Source: Lepeophtheirus salmonis (taxonomy: Eukaryota > Arthropoda > Copepoda > Siphonostomatoida > Caligidae). From it: a stretch of DNA of 64,000 nt. The notes under the pieces were generated by a model. That model saw only the letters and a program-made list of their open reading frames with translations, was not told the origin of the DNA and did not search any database. The DNA lies in the NCBI RefSeq assembly GCF_016086655.4, contig NC_052138.2, positions 30,515,403 through 30,579,402 of the forward strand, in the 5' to 3' direction. Below, one piece after another: positions 36,355 through 48,254 of the stretch (position 1 is its first letter; the number at the start of each line of letters is the position of its first letter). The translations under genes were made by a program, and so were the position numbers.

Positions 36355-36990
36355 CAATGGGAGAATATCAGTTGGGGTGTGGTAATCATCCTTTCAAAAA
36401 ATTTATTCTCGATTTCAAAGCGAGACGGAAAAAATGGAAGGATGGCAAAGTATTCATCTACTCTTTTCTTTTTTTACTTGGGACAATGACCTCAAAAACA
36501 ATCAGGGACAAAAATGGACAGTGGTCTATCAATTGTTAGGGGTTGATAGTATACTGGGGATCTAAGGGTTTAACGAGAATCCGAAAATAGTCTGGGAGAA
36601 ACCTTTTAATTCTTATGAACAAAAGTGGTTCCGATATCGAATGGCTACATTTTCACTCAACAAACACTAACAAATCAGCAGTGAGAAATAAATAATGCAC
36701 TTTCTGTGCCTTGGCGATTGAAAATTCAGAGCACCTCTTCTTCCTATGTCTGTCCGTGCGGCAATTAATTAACAGAGTAGAGGAGATGGTACAGAAACAA
36801 TGGAACATCAGAATCACAAAGGGTGATTAACTAGTTTCAATGGCGTCAAGTCACCCAGAAAAGTTCAAAATAAAACCCTTAACAGGAAAAATATACTAAT
36901 GAAAAGGCAATACCTCGAGGGAAGAAGAAGATTGTCGAGAGATCAATATCAATTATGGAGAGTTTTGATGAGAATGGTATGCTGATTAAA
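36355..36990 (+). pseudogene. LINE (non-LTR retrotransposon) 3' coding fragment
   Basis: After KWFRYRMATFSLNKH (36630-36670), a frame reads NKSAVRNK, a stop, CTFCALAIENSEHLFFLC and VRQLINRVEEMVQKQWNI. CxxC-x8-H-x4-C is the zinc-binding motif found C-terminal to reverse transcriptase in R1/jockey/CR1-type LINEs. Upstream parts are frameshifted. The RT domain is absent, which fits a 5'-truncated insertion. The ATTGAGGTTTAAAAAAAAA near 37240 may be its tail. Confidence 0.6.
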
Positions 36991-37377
36991 CATATATAAA
37001 GAAGTAGAAAGTGATTGCGTCTGCCGATTGAAAGGAAGGAGCAACAGAAAATAATTTGTTAAAGTGTTAAAATTTCTTTATTACACGTTTTCTTTTATTT
37101 TGTTATATTTTTTTAAATAGTGATCCCATAAACATCTTTATTGGTTGAAGTATTAATTATTGTTTTAGTATGTATACACTATTTTGGATGATTTAAACAC
37201 TGCTTATAATTTATAATGTTTATTTTACATAAATAAATTGAGGTTTAAAAAAAAAGATAATAGGTAACAATAAGCCCTTATCTTATTTTCCACTTGTCAA
37301 AATGCATAGTTTTATATGTGGGTGAGAACTGAGGACATAGCTATTTACATATAATTAATTTTTTTTTTGCATATAAT

Positions 37378-37466
37378 TTCGAAAATTAAAAAAAAATTGA
37401 AGAATTAAATTCTTGGGATATTTGGAGGGGCTACAGCCCCTCAAGCCCATCCCCTGTGGACGTTCC
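37378..37466 (+). repeat. Family B element, right-end fragment
   Basis: TTTGGAGGGGCTACAGCCCC and TCAAGCCCATCCCCTGTGGA-CG match the B right terminus. Only about 90 bp remain. Confidence 0.6.
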
Positions 37467-40189
37467 TTCTACTTCATTCAACATATGCCAATTTTCCCTT
37501 TATCGACTTTAAATGATATTTATAGAATTAGTATCGATAGTTGTAAAAAAAATACTTGGAGATGTTTCTGCAAAATACATAGATTTGACATAATATTGAT
37601 GTCGCTAAACTCCACATGAATGAAAAAAACATTTTCATTACTTTGTACTTAAGCATTTCCTATTTAAAGTATGGTTTTTAACCGTGGGGGGTAGATTATA
37701 TTTACACAAATATGTAGCCCTCTGATCAAAAAGAAACTGTTATTTTCCAATTGCGAATTCGATTCCCAAATAATTTGGTATACATATTCACAAAAAAACA
37801 TTTGTAGAGAATATCAGCCATTTTAAATTTTTAGTTTATTTTTTACTGTTAAAAAGGTTAAACGACTTTTGGTGTGCTCTTTCGATTTTCTATTATTGAC
37901 AAAAATCAAAGAAAAAAACAATTTAGTTTTAAATTCTTTACAAAACTTTTGAAAGATTGTTTATTCTACAAAATTTAGAAATTTTGTAAAAATTAGCTAT
38001 TTTAGAATAATAAATAAAATCAATCAATCGAAGAGAACACCTAAAGTATATATTACTTAACATCGGGATATACACTAGACACACAACCTCGTTAATAGAG
38101 CCTTGCAACTAAATAATAATTATTTTTTGTTAAAAAGTGAAAAATCATGAATATCTAATAGGCATAAGGGTACGAGATGGGAATAAGGGGTAATTCCCTT
38201 TCAGTTTGAGGTAAATTCAACAATATACGGAAAATCACTTTCTTTTACCATACCGTTACAAAGGAAGCCCATTTCTTTGTTTTGTTGTCAAAATTTTTAA
38301 TATTTAATGAGTCAAAATTAATGTATAAAGAAGTCAAAAAATCGAATCAACCCCTTAACGGAATGATCTATTTTTATAATCCATGTCAATTCCTTGGAGC
38401 AACATACTCTAAAAATAACAATCATTATTTTGTGCAATAAAAACACCCGAGATAATATAAAATAAATATGGAAGTCCTGATTCCTGAGAGAGAGTATATT
38501 AGCTATCAATATTTGAATTTTCGAGAGGGATGTGGAATTATCAATCATCATCAAGGTGCTACGAAAGAAAAATCCGGACAAAGTTGAAGATCCATTGATC
38601 TTGAATCAGTAAATATATCGGTCATTTGGGGATTCTAAATCCATGAATCCCTTTAGTTAAGTCCCGATTAAGTCATCATTATTATGATTCACATAGATCA
38701 AAGAGTCTTTGAAGTTTATGATCTTCCTTTCCGCTTCGTAGTCCCAGTCTAATCTAATTTATCAACTTGACATATAAAGTACTCATTATTTCCAATTCAA
38801 TCTATACCAACTGGTTATTTTTCTGAGATCTTTAATCTCAGTCTATACTCGCTGAATTTATCCTTCTTTTATTCTTTCCTTTGAAGAAAAGATATCTCGT
38901 CTGCCGCAAAAAAAAAAAAAAAAGTAGAAATGAAAACGAGATATATGGTGTAAAATTCGTCAAGTAAAAAATAAGGCTTTCCAATTTAAAAAAAAATCAT
39001 TAAATTTTCAGTTTCCAAACGTAAAACAAAAAGTCTTTCAATATTTTTTTAATTGTCTCCTTCATTAAAAAAAAAATATATATGACCTAGTAACCTCCAC
39101 CTGGATAAGTAAGAAATCTTAGTTCCAGTTTCGTATTCCATTAGTTATTTTTATTACGTCAAAATTGATAAAATAATTTATTTTATTTAAAGTGATAAAT
39201 CAAAAGATAGGGTAAAAATAAGTATTATTTTTGAACATTTTGTATTAAACTACGAATAAAATATAAATGAAGAGATTGTAAAATAAGAATAAATATTGGG
39301 GAGGAAATGAAGAGTGAGTCTTGTTTTGTAAAATATCTTCAAGGCCCAAAGGTATTTTTATTCAAGGGAACTTTGTTCCATTTCAAATATTCTTGTTCTA
39401 AAAGCTGTGCTCTAGAAAATTATAACTTGCTGCTAATTGTTTTTAAAGTTTCATCGTTGTTTATCTAGTTTCATGATCAAAACTCTTGGTAAGATGGATT
39501 GGAACTTCATATATTTGAGTTTTCAAACTTTTCTGAAGGTTATAGTCATATGTCTTGAAGATTTTTTCTCTTTTATAATCTTAAAATACCTCTTTTATGT
39601 AAATTTTCGTAATAAGATCCATCTTTAAAAACTTTTTTGCTTTCGGATGTTTAAAAACAGATCAATTTATTTTTTATAAATGACTCTTCAGACTAGTTTC
39701 ACAAACTTTAGGACTGGTAGAACACAAAATGTCATTTATTTTCTTATGTAGATACACGTTTCTAGAAATTTCTTCATAATAAAACATAACGTTTTGTTAG
39801 CCATTCTGGTGATATTGTGTATTTTTTTTATTAACCATTAGCCCAAATCGACGAAAAACTCCCATTATACCAATGCATAAAAAAAAGGCCGAAATTATTT
39901 AGTATAGTTGCTGCCAATTTTGTCATTCTCTCAAAATGTAGGAATATTCTTTATTTACTAGTAGCCAACGCTTTAAACATGATGGCAATACGCACCTCAA
40001 GGCTTGTGACTTTGTTGAGGTGAGTGAGCAAGCCTGCAATTTTATCTGGTTCCTCTGTTTAATTCTATGACTACATGGATTATTAACTTAAGCCAAAGAA
40101 AACCGACAATTGAGAAAATAGGGTCTTAATAAGGATATCCTGCATAATTATTTTCTGACCTCTCTGGAGCGTGTTATTTTTCAAAATTG
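37467..40189. other. AT-rich stretch, no gene seen
   Basis: It has short frames (38318-38581 minus, 39437-39628 plus) without motifs. No repeat family from the window was recognised. Confidence 0.4.
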
Positions 40190-40560
40190 TTATTGACAGT
40201 ACAAATTGGACGCAGTTTCAAAGCAACTTCTTCCTATAAATACCCCACCTGGTCAATTACGCTATAGTATTTTGTCCTATTGCCTTTCTTCAACGCCTAC
40301 CATAGTCCAAGTAGCCAAAGAGAAATTATTTTGGGACGGATCTGTATTGATGATGAGCTTATTTTCTCTAAATCCATGGGAGGAACACTTGAAGATCCAA
40401 CAAATGGTTTATTCAAGGATTAAAAGTGCAGTTAGTCCCTTCAAAGCAGTAAATATGTTTGATTTGCAAAAGAACATACATACTGTGGTTTTAAGACATC
40501 CAAGATATTTGGTGAAGCCAGTCTTAAACTACCTCTTCTAACCAATGTCAATAAGATGGA
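40190..40560 (+). pseudogene. gypsy-type reverse transcriptase fragment
   Basis: In two overlapping frames the sequence gives SYCLSSTPTIVQVAKEKLF, then ICIDDELIFSKS in another frame, and WEEHLKIQQMVYSRIKSA. These match the RT block 'FGLSSAPATFQRxM...YIDDxLVFSKSWEEHLxHLQxVFxRIKKA'. The YxDD-type box survives as CIDDEL. The fragment is isolated, about 370 bp, and comes from a lineage different from the element at 20440-24200, whose box is YFEE. Confidence 0.65.
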
Positions 40561-43036
40561 GTACTTTTTTTTTAGTAATTCCTGTAACCCATACAGTTTG
40601 TTTAGCAAGACTCCGAATCTCTGAGCCATCTTATGACTATTAACGTTTCATTAGTTTGCTTATAAGTGTAAAAACAAATAACAATTTTATTATTCGAAAA
40701 TTTTAAAAAACGGTTGGTACCACTGTGAATTGTATTCTATCTCCGAGTAATTCAACTCATCGGACAAAAGGGTTTTCTTGAAGGGAATAGTCTGGCCGTT
40801 TACGATCGCCATACAACTAGGATGTAACCACCCCTGACCTATAAGCAATGACATATTAGTAAAAAATCCAAAATAAAGTCGAAATCATAAGACAAACTTA
40901 ACTGAGAATGCATAAATATATTATAATATCTTTATTTTTCTAAATTTATTATATTTTGTCAGATAAATACTAAAACAATCATAGTATTTTGTCACACTTT
41001 TAACTATTTTCTTCTACAATAAAACAACTTATAATATACTCTAGAAACAGTAATGGGAAGCATTTAATTTTAATCAGTTAATAAACATCGGTGAATATTA
41101 TCCTCACGAGGATAATATTCCTAATTAGTGACATGAATTAAATTGAGGATTACCGATTCACTAAGTGTTGAAATTGCAATGGTGTTCAGATTTTCAATGG
41201 AATTCTATTTATATTTAGTAGTCCTTCATATTTTATCTCTCACATAATCACGTAACAATTTAACAATTTTGTTTTAGTTTTCATTGGCTGGTAAGAGCAC
41301 GATATAAATGATCTAATAATTGATTAACTCGGAGTGTCTAACTTTTTATTATTATTAATTTTCTTTTTAATATTAAATATGGCAAGCCAAGCATTAGCTG
41401 CACAAGCACGCATCTTCATAATTATTTATTAGATCAAAAATGACTTTACGATATACAAATATCCATCCAGACAAAAAAAATTATATCAATATAGGAAATG
41501 CCACCTTATTTTGAAAATTTGAACGTATTAGCGAGTAAGGAGGACAATAGTTTTTAGTGATATGAGATTTCTGTGAGTAGATATGTCTTATAACAAATTG
41601 TAATTTCTATATTACTTAGAAATAATATTAATATAATATGAACTATTTCTTTTCGAACAATAGTTGAAAAAATAAATAATTAATTTAGTTATGATGAAAA
41701 ATAGAATCTAACATTACGAGTAGCCCAGGCGTAGCTTTTAAAGTTAAATAAGCAGTGAATACTAAAACAAATAATTAAGATAATTATTATTTACGTATAT
41801 TATTAATAATAACCATGGACTAATTTAATTCTCGATGATAACAATTAATAACTAATAAAAATTAATATTCGTTTTAATATTTACGGTACATTTTTCAATA
41901 TTTTTCAAAACCTCGTAATTTTTTAGTGATGTATATAATATATACATATGATACGGCCTGTATGAAATTTAAAGTAATGAAAAATGTTGATTGATGATAC
42001 GTTTGGAGCCATCAAAAATGAAGATCATTTGTTCCCCCAAAAGTGTTTTTTTGTGCATTTTTGCATATATTTTTCATTTTAATTTGAAATTACATTGAAC
42101 TTTTCTCACTTTCCCTCTCAGTTTAACCACATTCCTCATTACACGAGTTATTTTGCATAGAAAAATTCACTATTAGGTCGTATTCTTTTACATTTGGTCT
42201 TGTTAAAAAATAATATGTCTTGAAAAAGTAAAATTATCAACAATAAGCCTAGGTTATAATTCCTCGCCGTAACTTATAATTTGAATAAATTTTATTTCTT
42301 CAAAGCTTTTTAAATTTAATCATTTTTTGCAACCATTTGAAAAGATTTTCAAATAGGTTTACTGTTGACAATTAACTTTATAATAAAACACACTCATATT
42401 TGCCTGAAAAGATCGACATCTATTGTTCAAATACAATAACAGTTTATCTCATATTTGGTTGAGTCTATAGATTGTAAAGCTATGAATACTCAAATGGAAG
42501 CAAAAATCACGACAATTGTGCCAAATATAATGGAAATAATTGTTAAAATAGGTTGTAGCAAAACGATTCATAATTAAAACATTATATTTCATTTCTAAAA
42601 ATAACAAACCCTTTCTAAACGGAGGAGAGTGCAGTTCTTCTTTTTTCTTTTTATTTCTACGAACTCAGACCTAGATTACATTATTGTCAATTGCTGTTTT
42701 TGTTTGTTTATTTTAATGTTTGATAGAGTACGACCAGAATTGCATAGCTATGAATATTAATTATTATGTTTAGAAAAATATGGAGGTTACCCCACATCTG
42801 GAGGATCAAGAAAGAATTTGAATCTATTATATTTAACCGATTTTTAAGGACCAACATCGGGATCGTACGTTAGAAGATCAAGAAGTAACATATTTCATTC
42901 TTCCTCGAAATAGCCAATGGAAACCATTTCAGAGTCGTAACTCGAAAAATGGATTGAACATATTAAATTTTACTCATCCCCCTTTGCTCTGCCCGTCATA
43001 AGACATTTCTTAAAGGAGGGCATGACTGAAGGCGTG
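40561..43036. other. Very AT-rich stretch with one perfect palindrome
   Basis: Apart from the palindrome at 41093-41120, I see only A/T runs and no coding signal. Confidence 0.45.
41093..41120. repeat. Perfect 13-bp inverted repeat, 2-nt spacer
   Basis: GAATATTATCCTC is followed by AC and then its exact reverse complement GAGGATAATATTC. It forms a tight hairpin or a dyad site. No gene is nearby. Confidence 0.85.
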
Positions 43037-43459
43037 AATCCGGTGTAGAATGGACATCTTAAAAAAGAAACCGAAAATCAACATGTTAACCCTAACAATT
43101 TGAAGAATTTTTTGGAGGAGAGAAAGAATAACGCTCATGACGTTTCATTAGATCAGCTACAATCAGCTCTGACTAGGCAGGAAGAAGAAAATGATATAAA
43201 CACGAACATTAGCTAGAATTACTCTATTGTCTATCCCCAATCTACTCTGAGTTCGACAAGGACTTACAATTATAACTTCGCAACAAATCCTCAGGTCTTT
43301 TATGAGCACACAAGAATGTTCAATCAGGTTTTGAATATATTTAGAAAAGGATGTTCAAAGGAATTAAATAATAATGACAACTGTTAAGGAAAATAAAATT
43401 CGTTCTTTATTCTACCAATTACAAATTAACGGGCCAGCTAAAAAAACACACCGGATTTA
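43037..43459 (+). repeat. Family A element, best-preserved copy
   Basis: The left end AATCCGGTGTAGAATGG and right end CACACCGGATT give a 10-bp terminal inverted repeat (AATCCGGTGT). The 423-bp interior carries the TGACGTTTCATTAGATCAGC and CTTTTATGAGCACACAAGAA blocks. There is no open frame of note, so it is a non-autonomous MITE-like element. Confidence 0.75.
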
Positions 43460-44270
43460 CTTGTATGGGCATGACGTAACACTCTCAATTATCCTTTAGG
43501 TGTATCACAGTGACATTACTCCACTTTTCTGGGAAACACGTGATTCAAAAATGTAATATTAGTATGTGATTACATAAAGCTTCTACATTCTTTGTTGGGT
43601 CCAAATTGTAGTACAAATATTTTTTGAATTGAAATTTGTCTAATAAATTACTTTTACTAGGGTTATTTATTTATTATTCCTCTCCTTTTTTTTTAAATAT
43701 AGGCCTAAGTTTGTATACTTGCTATTTAGGTGCACTCTCCTTTTCTCTAGTACTCCTTGTATAGTGTTACTTATGGAAAACGGATTTTGGACAAAAGAAA
43801 AATGAAAATGATGTGGTAATATGTTAAGTACAGACAATATCTACAATACATCCGTTTATGTATCTAAAACTTAATCACAAACATCATTAATCTAATTGAA
43901 AAAGTGCAGCAGTTATTTCCAAATAAGAGGTTTTTTGTATCTATTGAAACAATAGTCGTGTTATGTGTCATACTTTTTACTCTCAGTTAAAACTCAGGAC
44001 TGGAATAAAATACATACTTTAGATTCAAAGTCAATTTCGCGCCCCAAGTAAGATCCCCCTCCTCAAACAAAAAAATATCCTCAGTGCCCGTAAAATTGTA
44101 TTTATTATTGAATTAATTGATTGTATTAGAACTCATTGACGATAACCTCAGGCCACCTGCATGTATCTAAAAATAATTCACAAACATCACAAAGCCATAG
44201 AAAATAGGAGCAGACCGAACAAAAAATCAATGATATTGGGTTATTTATTATTTATCATGACTACTGATGG
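43460..44270. other. AT-rich spacer, no gene seen
   Basis: The near-repeat 'ATGTATCTAAAA(C/A)TAATCACAAACATCA' occurs at 43857 and 44161, suggesting an old local duplication. Confidence 0.45.
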
Positions 44271-44600
44271 AAATCCTGTGTATAATGGGTATGTTAAAAA
44301 AAGAAACCAAAACTCAGCGTGGTAACCCTGACAATTTGAAGAATATTTTAGAGGAGAGCAGCTTAGCTGTCATGAAGTTTCATTAGATAAGCTACAATTA
44401 GCAGTGACGTGGGAGAAGGGTGAGAAGGAAATCAACAATGACATTGGCAAGAATTAATCCGATGTCTACTTTGAGTCCAACAAGGATTTACAATTATAAG
44501 TCTACAACATATCCTCAAGGTTCTTTTTTTTATGAGTGCACACGAATGTTCTATCAGGTTTTAAATATAATTGAATGTGTTAGAAAAGATAGTTAACTAC
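44271..44600 (+). repeat. Family A element, 3'-truncated copy
   Basis: The left end AATCCTGTGTATAATGGGTA is present and the element runs through to the GTTCTATCAGGTTTTAAATA block. The right quarter is missing, and a family C element follows. Confidence 0.65.
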
Positions 44601-44627
44601 CTAAAAAATACACACTATTCACATCAC

Positions 44628-45020
44628 TAATCATGATTAGAGTTAAGTAGTTTATAATGAAAAAAACACCTTTAAAAATTAAAAAAGGAAAAACGGTGGT
44701 TGAGTGTGCTCTTTCTTCTTTTTTATTCTTTACTTAATAGGTCGTTGGGGTCTTAACTTCTCCCTCTAAAGTAAGCATTCTCATCTATCTTTGGTGTAAG
44801 TTGTTTTCAAATTGCATAATAAAATAAATATTCATGAATTGAAGGATAATTATGATATTTTTCTTGTACTAATACTTTTTTACCCCCAAAATCAAATAAC
44901 AGACAGCTGATATTAACCAAGGGTCTTAATTCATATGAGCCATGTCTTTTGCTCTCGCCCTCTCCTTGCACTCTTTTTTCATTACAAACTAATACAGCTC
45001 TAATCATGAGTATGACTATG
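44628..45020 (+). repeat. Family C inverted-repeat element, copy 2
   Basis: The left end TCATGATTAGAGTTAAGTAG pairs with the right end read in reverse (CTCATGATTAGAGCTGTATT-AG), followed by TTTRTAATGAAAAAA on both sides. This defines terminal inverted repeats of about 35 bp. Confidence 0.7.
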
Positions 45021-45117
45021 ACTTAAGGTGAATATATAAATTTCTAAAAACTGGGATCAACTTTTATATATATATATATATATTTGTTATTTTCCAATGC
45101 TGTTGTCATTATTATTT

Positions 45118-45300
45118 AATTATTGAAGACATAACCTTTAATTATAAAGTAATAACGCGTGCGTGTGCTCATAAAAGACAAAGAGTAACAATGAGGGTAT
45201 ATTCGGGAGCTATAATTAAATGTAAGTCTTTATATGACTAGAAGTAGAATTGAGGATCGATAGCAGACTAATTCCTGTCAATGCCCTTGCTATACAGTTA
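45118..45300 (-). repeat. Family A variant, minus-oriented fragment
   Basis: In reverse it reads GTAGAATTGAGG counterparts, then ATGAGCACACGCACGCGTTA and TTACTTTATAATTAAAGG, as in the copy at 29715-30020. A (TA)n run lies just before it (45067-45083). Confidence 0.5.
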
Positions 45301-45411
45301 CATGAACACACCCGTGGAACATGTATTAATCAATATCGATGTCTATGATACAACCGGCGCTGGAATGTATTTGTAAGTGGAGGCTCAAATGATCTAATTG
45401 TGACTTCATTA

Positions 45412-45440
45412 GGGGGTGCCTGCAGGATTTTTTGGGAGTC
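45412..45440 (+). repeat. Family B left-end fragment (tentative)
   Basis: GGGGGTGCCTGCAGGATTTT plus TTGGGAG resembles the B terminus GGCGTCCGCAGGATTTTTTTTTGGGGGAG with two changes. An A/T-rich stretch follows but the other end is not visible. Confidence 0.35.
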
Positions 45441-45835
45441 GTGACAAGGATTTACCTTTGGACAGGGGGGAGAATGTTATTTTTTTGACAATTTTGACAA
45501 AATACTTTCTTTTTTTTTAAATTCAAAATCGAAATTGAGACAAAAAACTTATTTGAATTTTTAGAATAATTTGAAAGAATAACCTTTTTCATAAAAGACA
45601 TATTATAAAAAATGAATAAATTTTAAAATTAGAAATTATTAAGGGATGAAAAAAATAAGGACATTAATGTCGGTTCATTTTTATCGAAGCATAAAGGTGT
45701 TTTTTCAATTTTTTCATCTCCTTTTTAGTTATTAATATTAATACTTTTATGGTCTGTTTGTAATTAATAACAAAAAAATAAATAAAAGCAGAAAAAATCA
45801 TTAAAGCGGATTGTTCCTTATACAGTGTACGCCGA

Positions 45836-46255
45836 GGCGTCCACAGGATTATATTTTTTTCTTTGTTTTTTTGTTATTTTTTTCTAAATAGTCCAAAAAA
45901 TCAAAAATTTCAAAAAAATATTGAAAAATGTTATTTTTTTGAAAAAAAAATCAAAAATTTACAGTTGTTCACAAAAAGTTCCAAATATTAAATTTTGTAA
46001 AAATATTTCAGAAATTCATAGATATTCACAGAAAGTTTAATTTTTAGGGAAAAAAAATTAAAAAATTTAATTTTTTGGATAAAAATTTTTCAAAAATCCA
46101 CAACGTTTCACAAAAAATTAAACTTTTAGAAAAAAAATCTAGATATTAAATTTTTTGAAAAATATTTTAAATATTAAATTTTTTAGTCAACATCAAAAAG
46201 TCATTCATTTGGGGAGGGGCCTACAGTTCCTCCACCCCACCCCCCGGGGACGCCC
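45836..46255 (+). repeat. Family B element, full copy with both ends
   Basis: The left end GGCGTCCACAGGATTATATT and the right end CCCCGGGGACGCCC form inverted termini about 420 bp apart. The interior is a ladder of TTTTTTGAAAAA-type units at roughly 35-45 bp intervals. The conserved AAAAAGTCATTCATTTGGGG block precedes the right end. Confidence 0.75.
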
Positions 46256-46283
46256 ATCATACTTTTTTCTAATGCGCAAATGA

Positions 46284-46695
46284 TGTAAATCTGGTGGGTT
46301 TTTTAGCTGGCCCGATAATTTTTTAATAGGTACTATAAGGAATGAATTTTCTTTTCCTAAACAGTTGTTATTATTATTTAATTCTTGAGTAGTGAACATC
46401 ATTTCCTAAATAATTTCAATTATTTTCAAAACCGACGTAGCGTAACCCTGAGGATTTGTTGCAGAGTTATTATTGTAAGTAATTGTAGTACTCAGTGTAA
46501 AAATTGGGAATCTACATCGGAGTAATTCTAGTAAATGACTTTATTTATATCCTTGTCTCTTTTCACAGTTTAAGGTAGCTGATCTAATAAAACGTCATCT
46601 GCATTATTCGTGCTCTCCCCTAAAACATTCATCATATTGTCAGGGTTACCATGTTGATTTTTGGTACCTTTTTATTTAATATGCCCATAGAAATA
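46284..46695 (-). repeat. Family A element, minus-oriented copy
   Basis: In reverse it runs from ATGCCCATA through CAACATGGTAACCCTGACAA, TAAAACGTCATCTGCAT (variant) and TAATTGTAAGTCC-like blocks to AACCCACCAGATTTACATCA. It abuts the family B copy ending at 46255. Confidence 0.65.
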
Positions 46696-46699
46696 GAGC

Positions 46700-48068
46700 G
46701 CGACGGGTAGTGTCGGCGGGCGTGGTTTCATTCTAGATGTAAAGATTCCAAAGTGTTCTTGGAAATACAGACAGTTGCTATCATGCATTGGAATAAAGTA
46801 AAGAATCTCTGTAAATCCCAAATAAATGCTTTCACAGAATATTTTATGATAATTGCTTCAATTATTCATATACAAAAAACGATTTTACAATTCATTTCAT
46901 AATTTGAATTTCTTTCAAAGCAAATAATTCCAACTTGGAATCGCTGTAACTCATGGATAACGCGCTCAGGAGAAGTTATTCTCTTGAACTTAATGTGTGT
47001 AGTTTAACACCCAGGTGATTCCTAGAGAAAAAAATATATTAATATGGATTTCACCAAAAGATTACTAGGTCCGATGAAGTAAGTTTAATACTATAATGTT
47101 TACTTATACATACTCCATCTAACCAATTAAAGGAACATTAAAAATAATAATAATTCCACGTATAATCATGCTACAGAGCTATAATTTGTGACATCAGATT
47201 TGGTCTTGTGCAATAATATTATATTGGGACCGTTTATTCAAATTGATAAATTTTAACATGATTTATTATGGAAAACCCATCATTCTTTAGACCTTTACAG
47301 AATCGCCTATAACTAATTATCTAATCAACTAATCGTCCACTACTTTTAATAAGATATGTTTCCAACTTAATTTTGCATCTTTTTGTTTAATATACATATT
47401 CCTTTAAAATATCCTAATGGAAGGTTATTGAAAGAGAAACAAAAATATTTTGAGAGGACTTTATAGTCCATGATATTTGAAAATTGTAATGCTTAATTTT
47501 GAAGGTGAGACGGATATACTATGTGATCTACATAGAAGACGATTTAGTTTCCATGAAAGCTCGAAGAGCAGAATCAGGTTATCGTTGAGAGGAATTGATG
47601 AAAAAAAAAATTCACAGTCCAATTACAGATTTCCACTAATCGTATTTTTTTTTTTTTTTCTCGATGACATGTAAGGACTATGCTAAGATATTCAATGACA
47701 CAGTCCATGCCTTTGTTGATTTCCCGTCACTAACCATTCTAAATCAATTTGTAAAGTTCAACGTAAAAAGTTTGATAAGGATAATTTCACAAAGCGATTG
47801 TGCTTTTTGGACTTTCACAAAGGAAAAAAGTAGGTACATCGGAAACCAAAGCAATTGACTTTAAACTCGAGATTTTGAGATTTTAGTTCATTCTAGTGAA
47901 TTTGTTCTGTATGTATATTTATAGAAGGTATGGTTCAACTCCGGAGAACTAAATCTAGCCTATAATGGTTTTTTTATGTATCTGTACGTAATTGCCCTGG
48001 ACTTAATTATTATTATATTTATGTATATATTTACATTAATATGAAGGAACCGAATAAAATTAATAATG
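46700..48068. other. No gene identified
   Basis: A 65-codon frame at 47477-47674 (EGETDILCDLHRRRFSFHES) is the least random in the stretch, but it has no splice or family support. Confidence 0.4.
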
Positions 48069-48252
48069 GGGTATTAAAAAACCGAAGTTCAGTTTATTTA
48101 GTGCATGAACAATGGGGATATATCACCTATGTGATATGATTTTCAAAACTTTAAATGTTTACTATCATTTCGAAACCAAAATAGAACTTTTTTGATTTAT
48201 AAAGCTTGTTTGATATTATTTTTGAAAAAGGAAGTTATGTTGTCGCACCCTG
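48069..48252 (+). repeat. Family E repeat, copy 2
   Basis: The right end GAAGTTATGTTGTCGCACCC-TG is followed by TA, as expected for a Tc1/mariner-type terminus (reverse: CAGGGTGCGACAACATAACT). No opposite end is visible, so this is a solo 3' end. Confidence 0.6.
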
Positions 48253-48254
48253 TA

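Noticed and set aside
45067..45083. (TA)n run, and poly(A)/poly(T) tracts elsewhere (11855, 13590, 35345, 58400)
   Set aside because: They are simple low-complexity sequence, several of them parts of family B elements.
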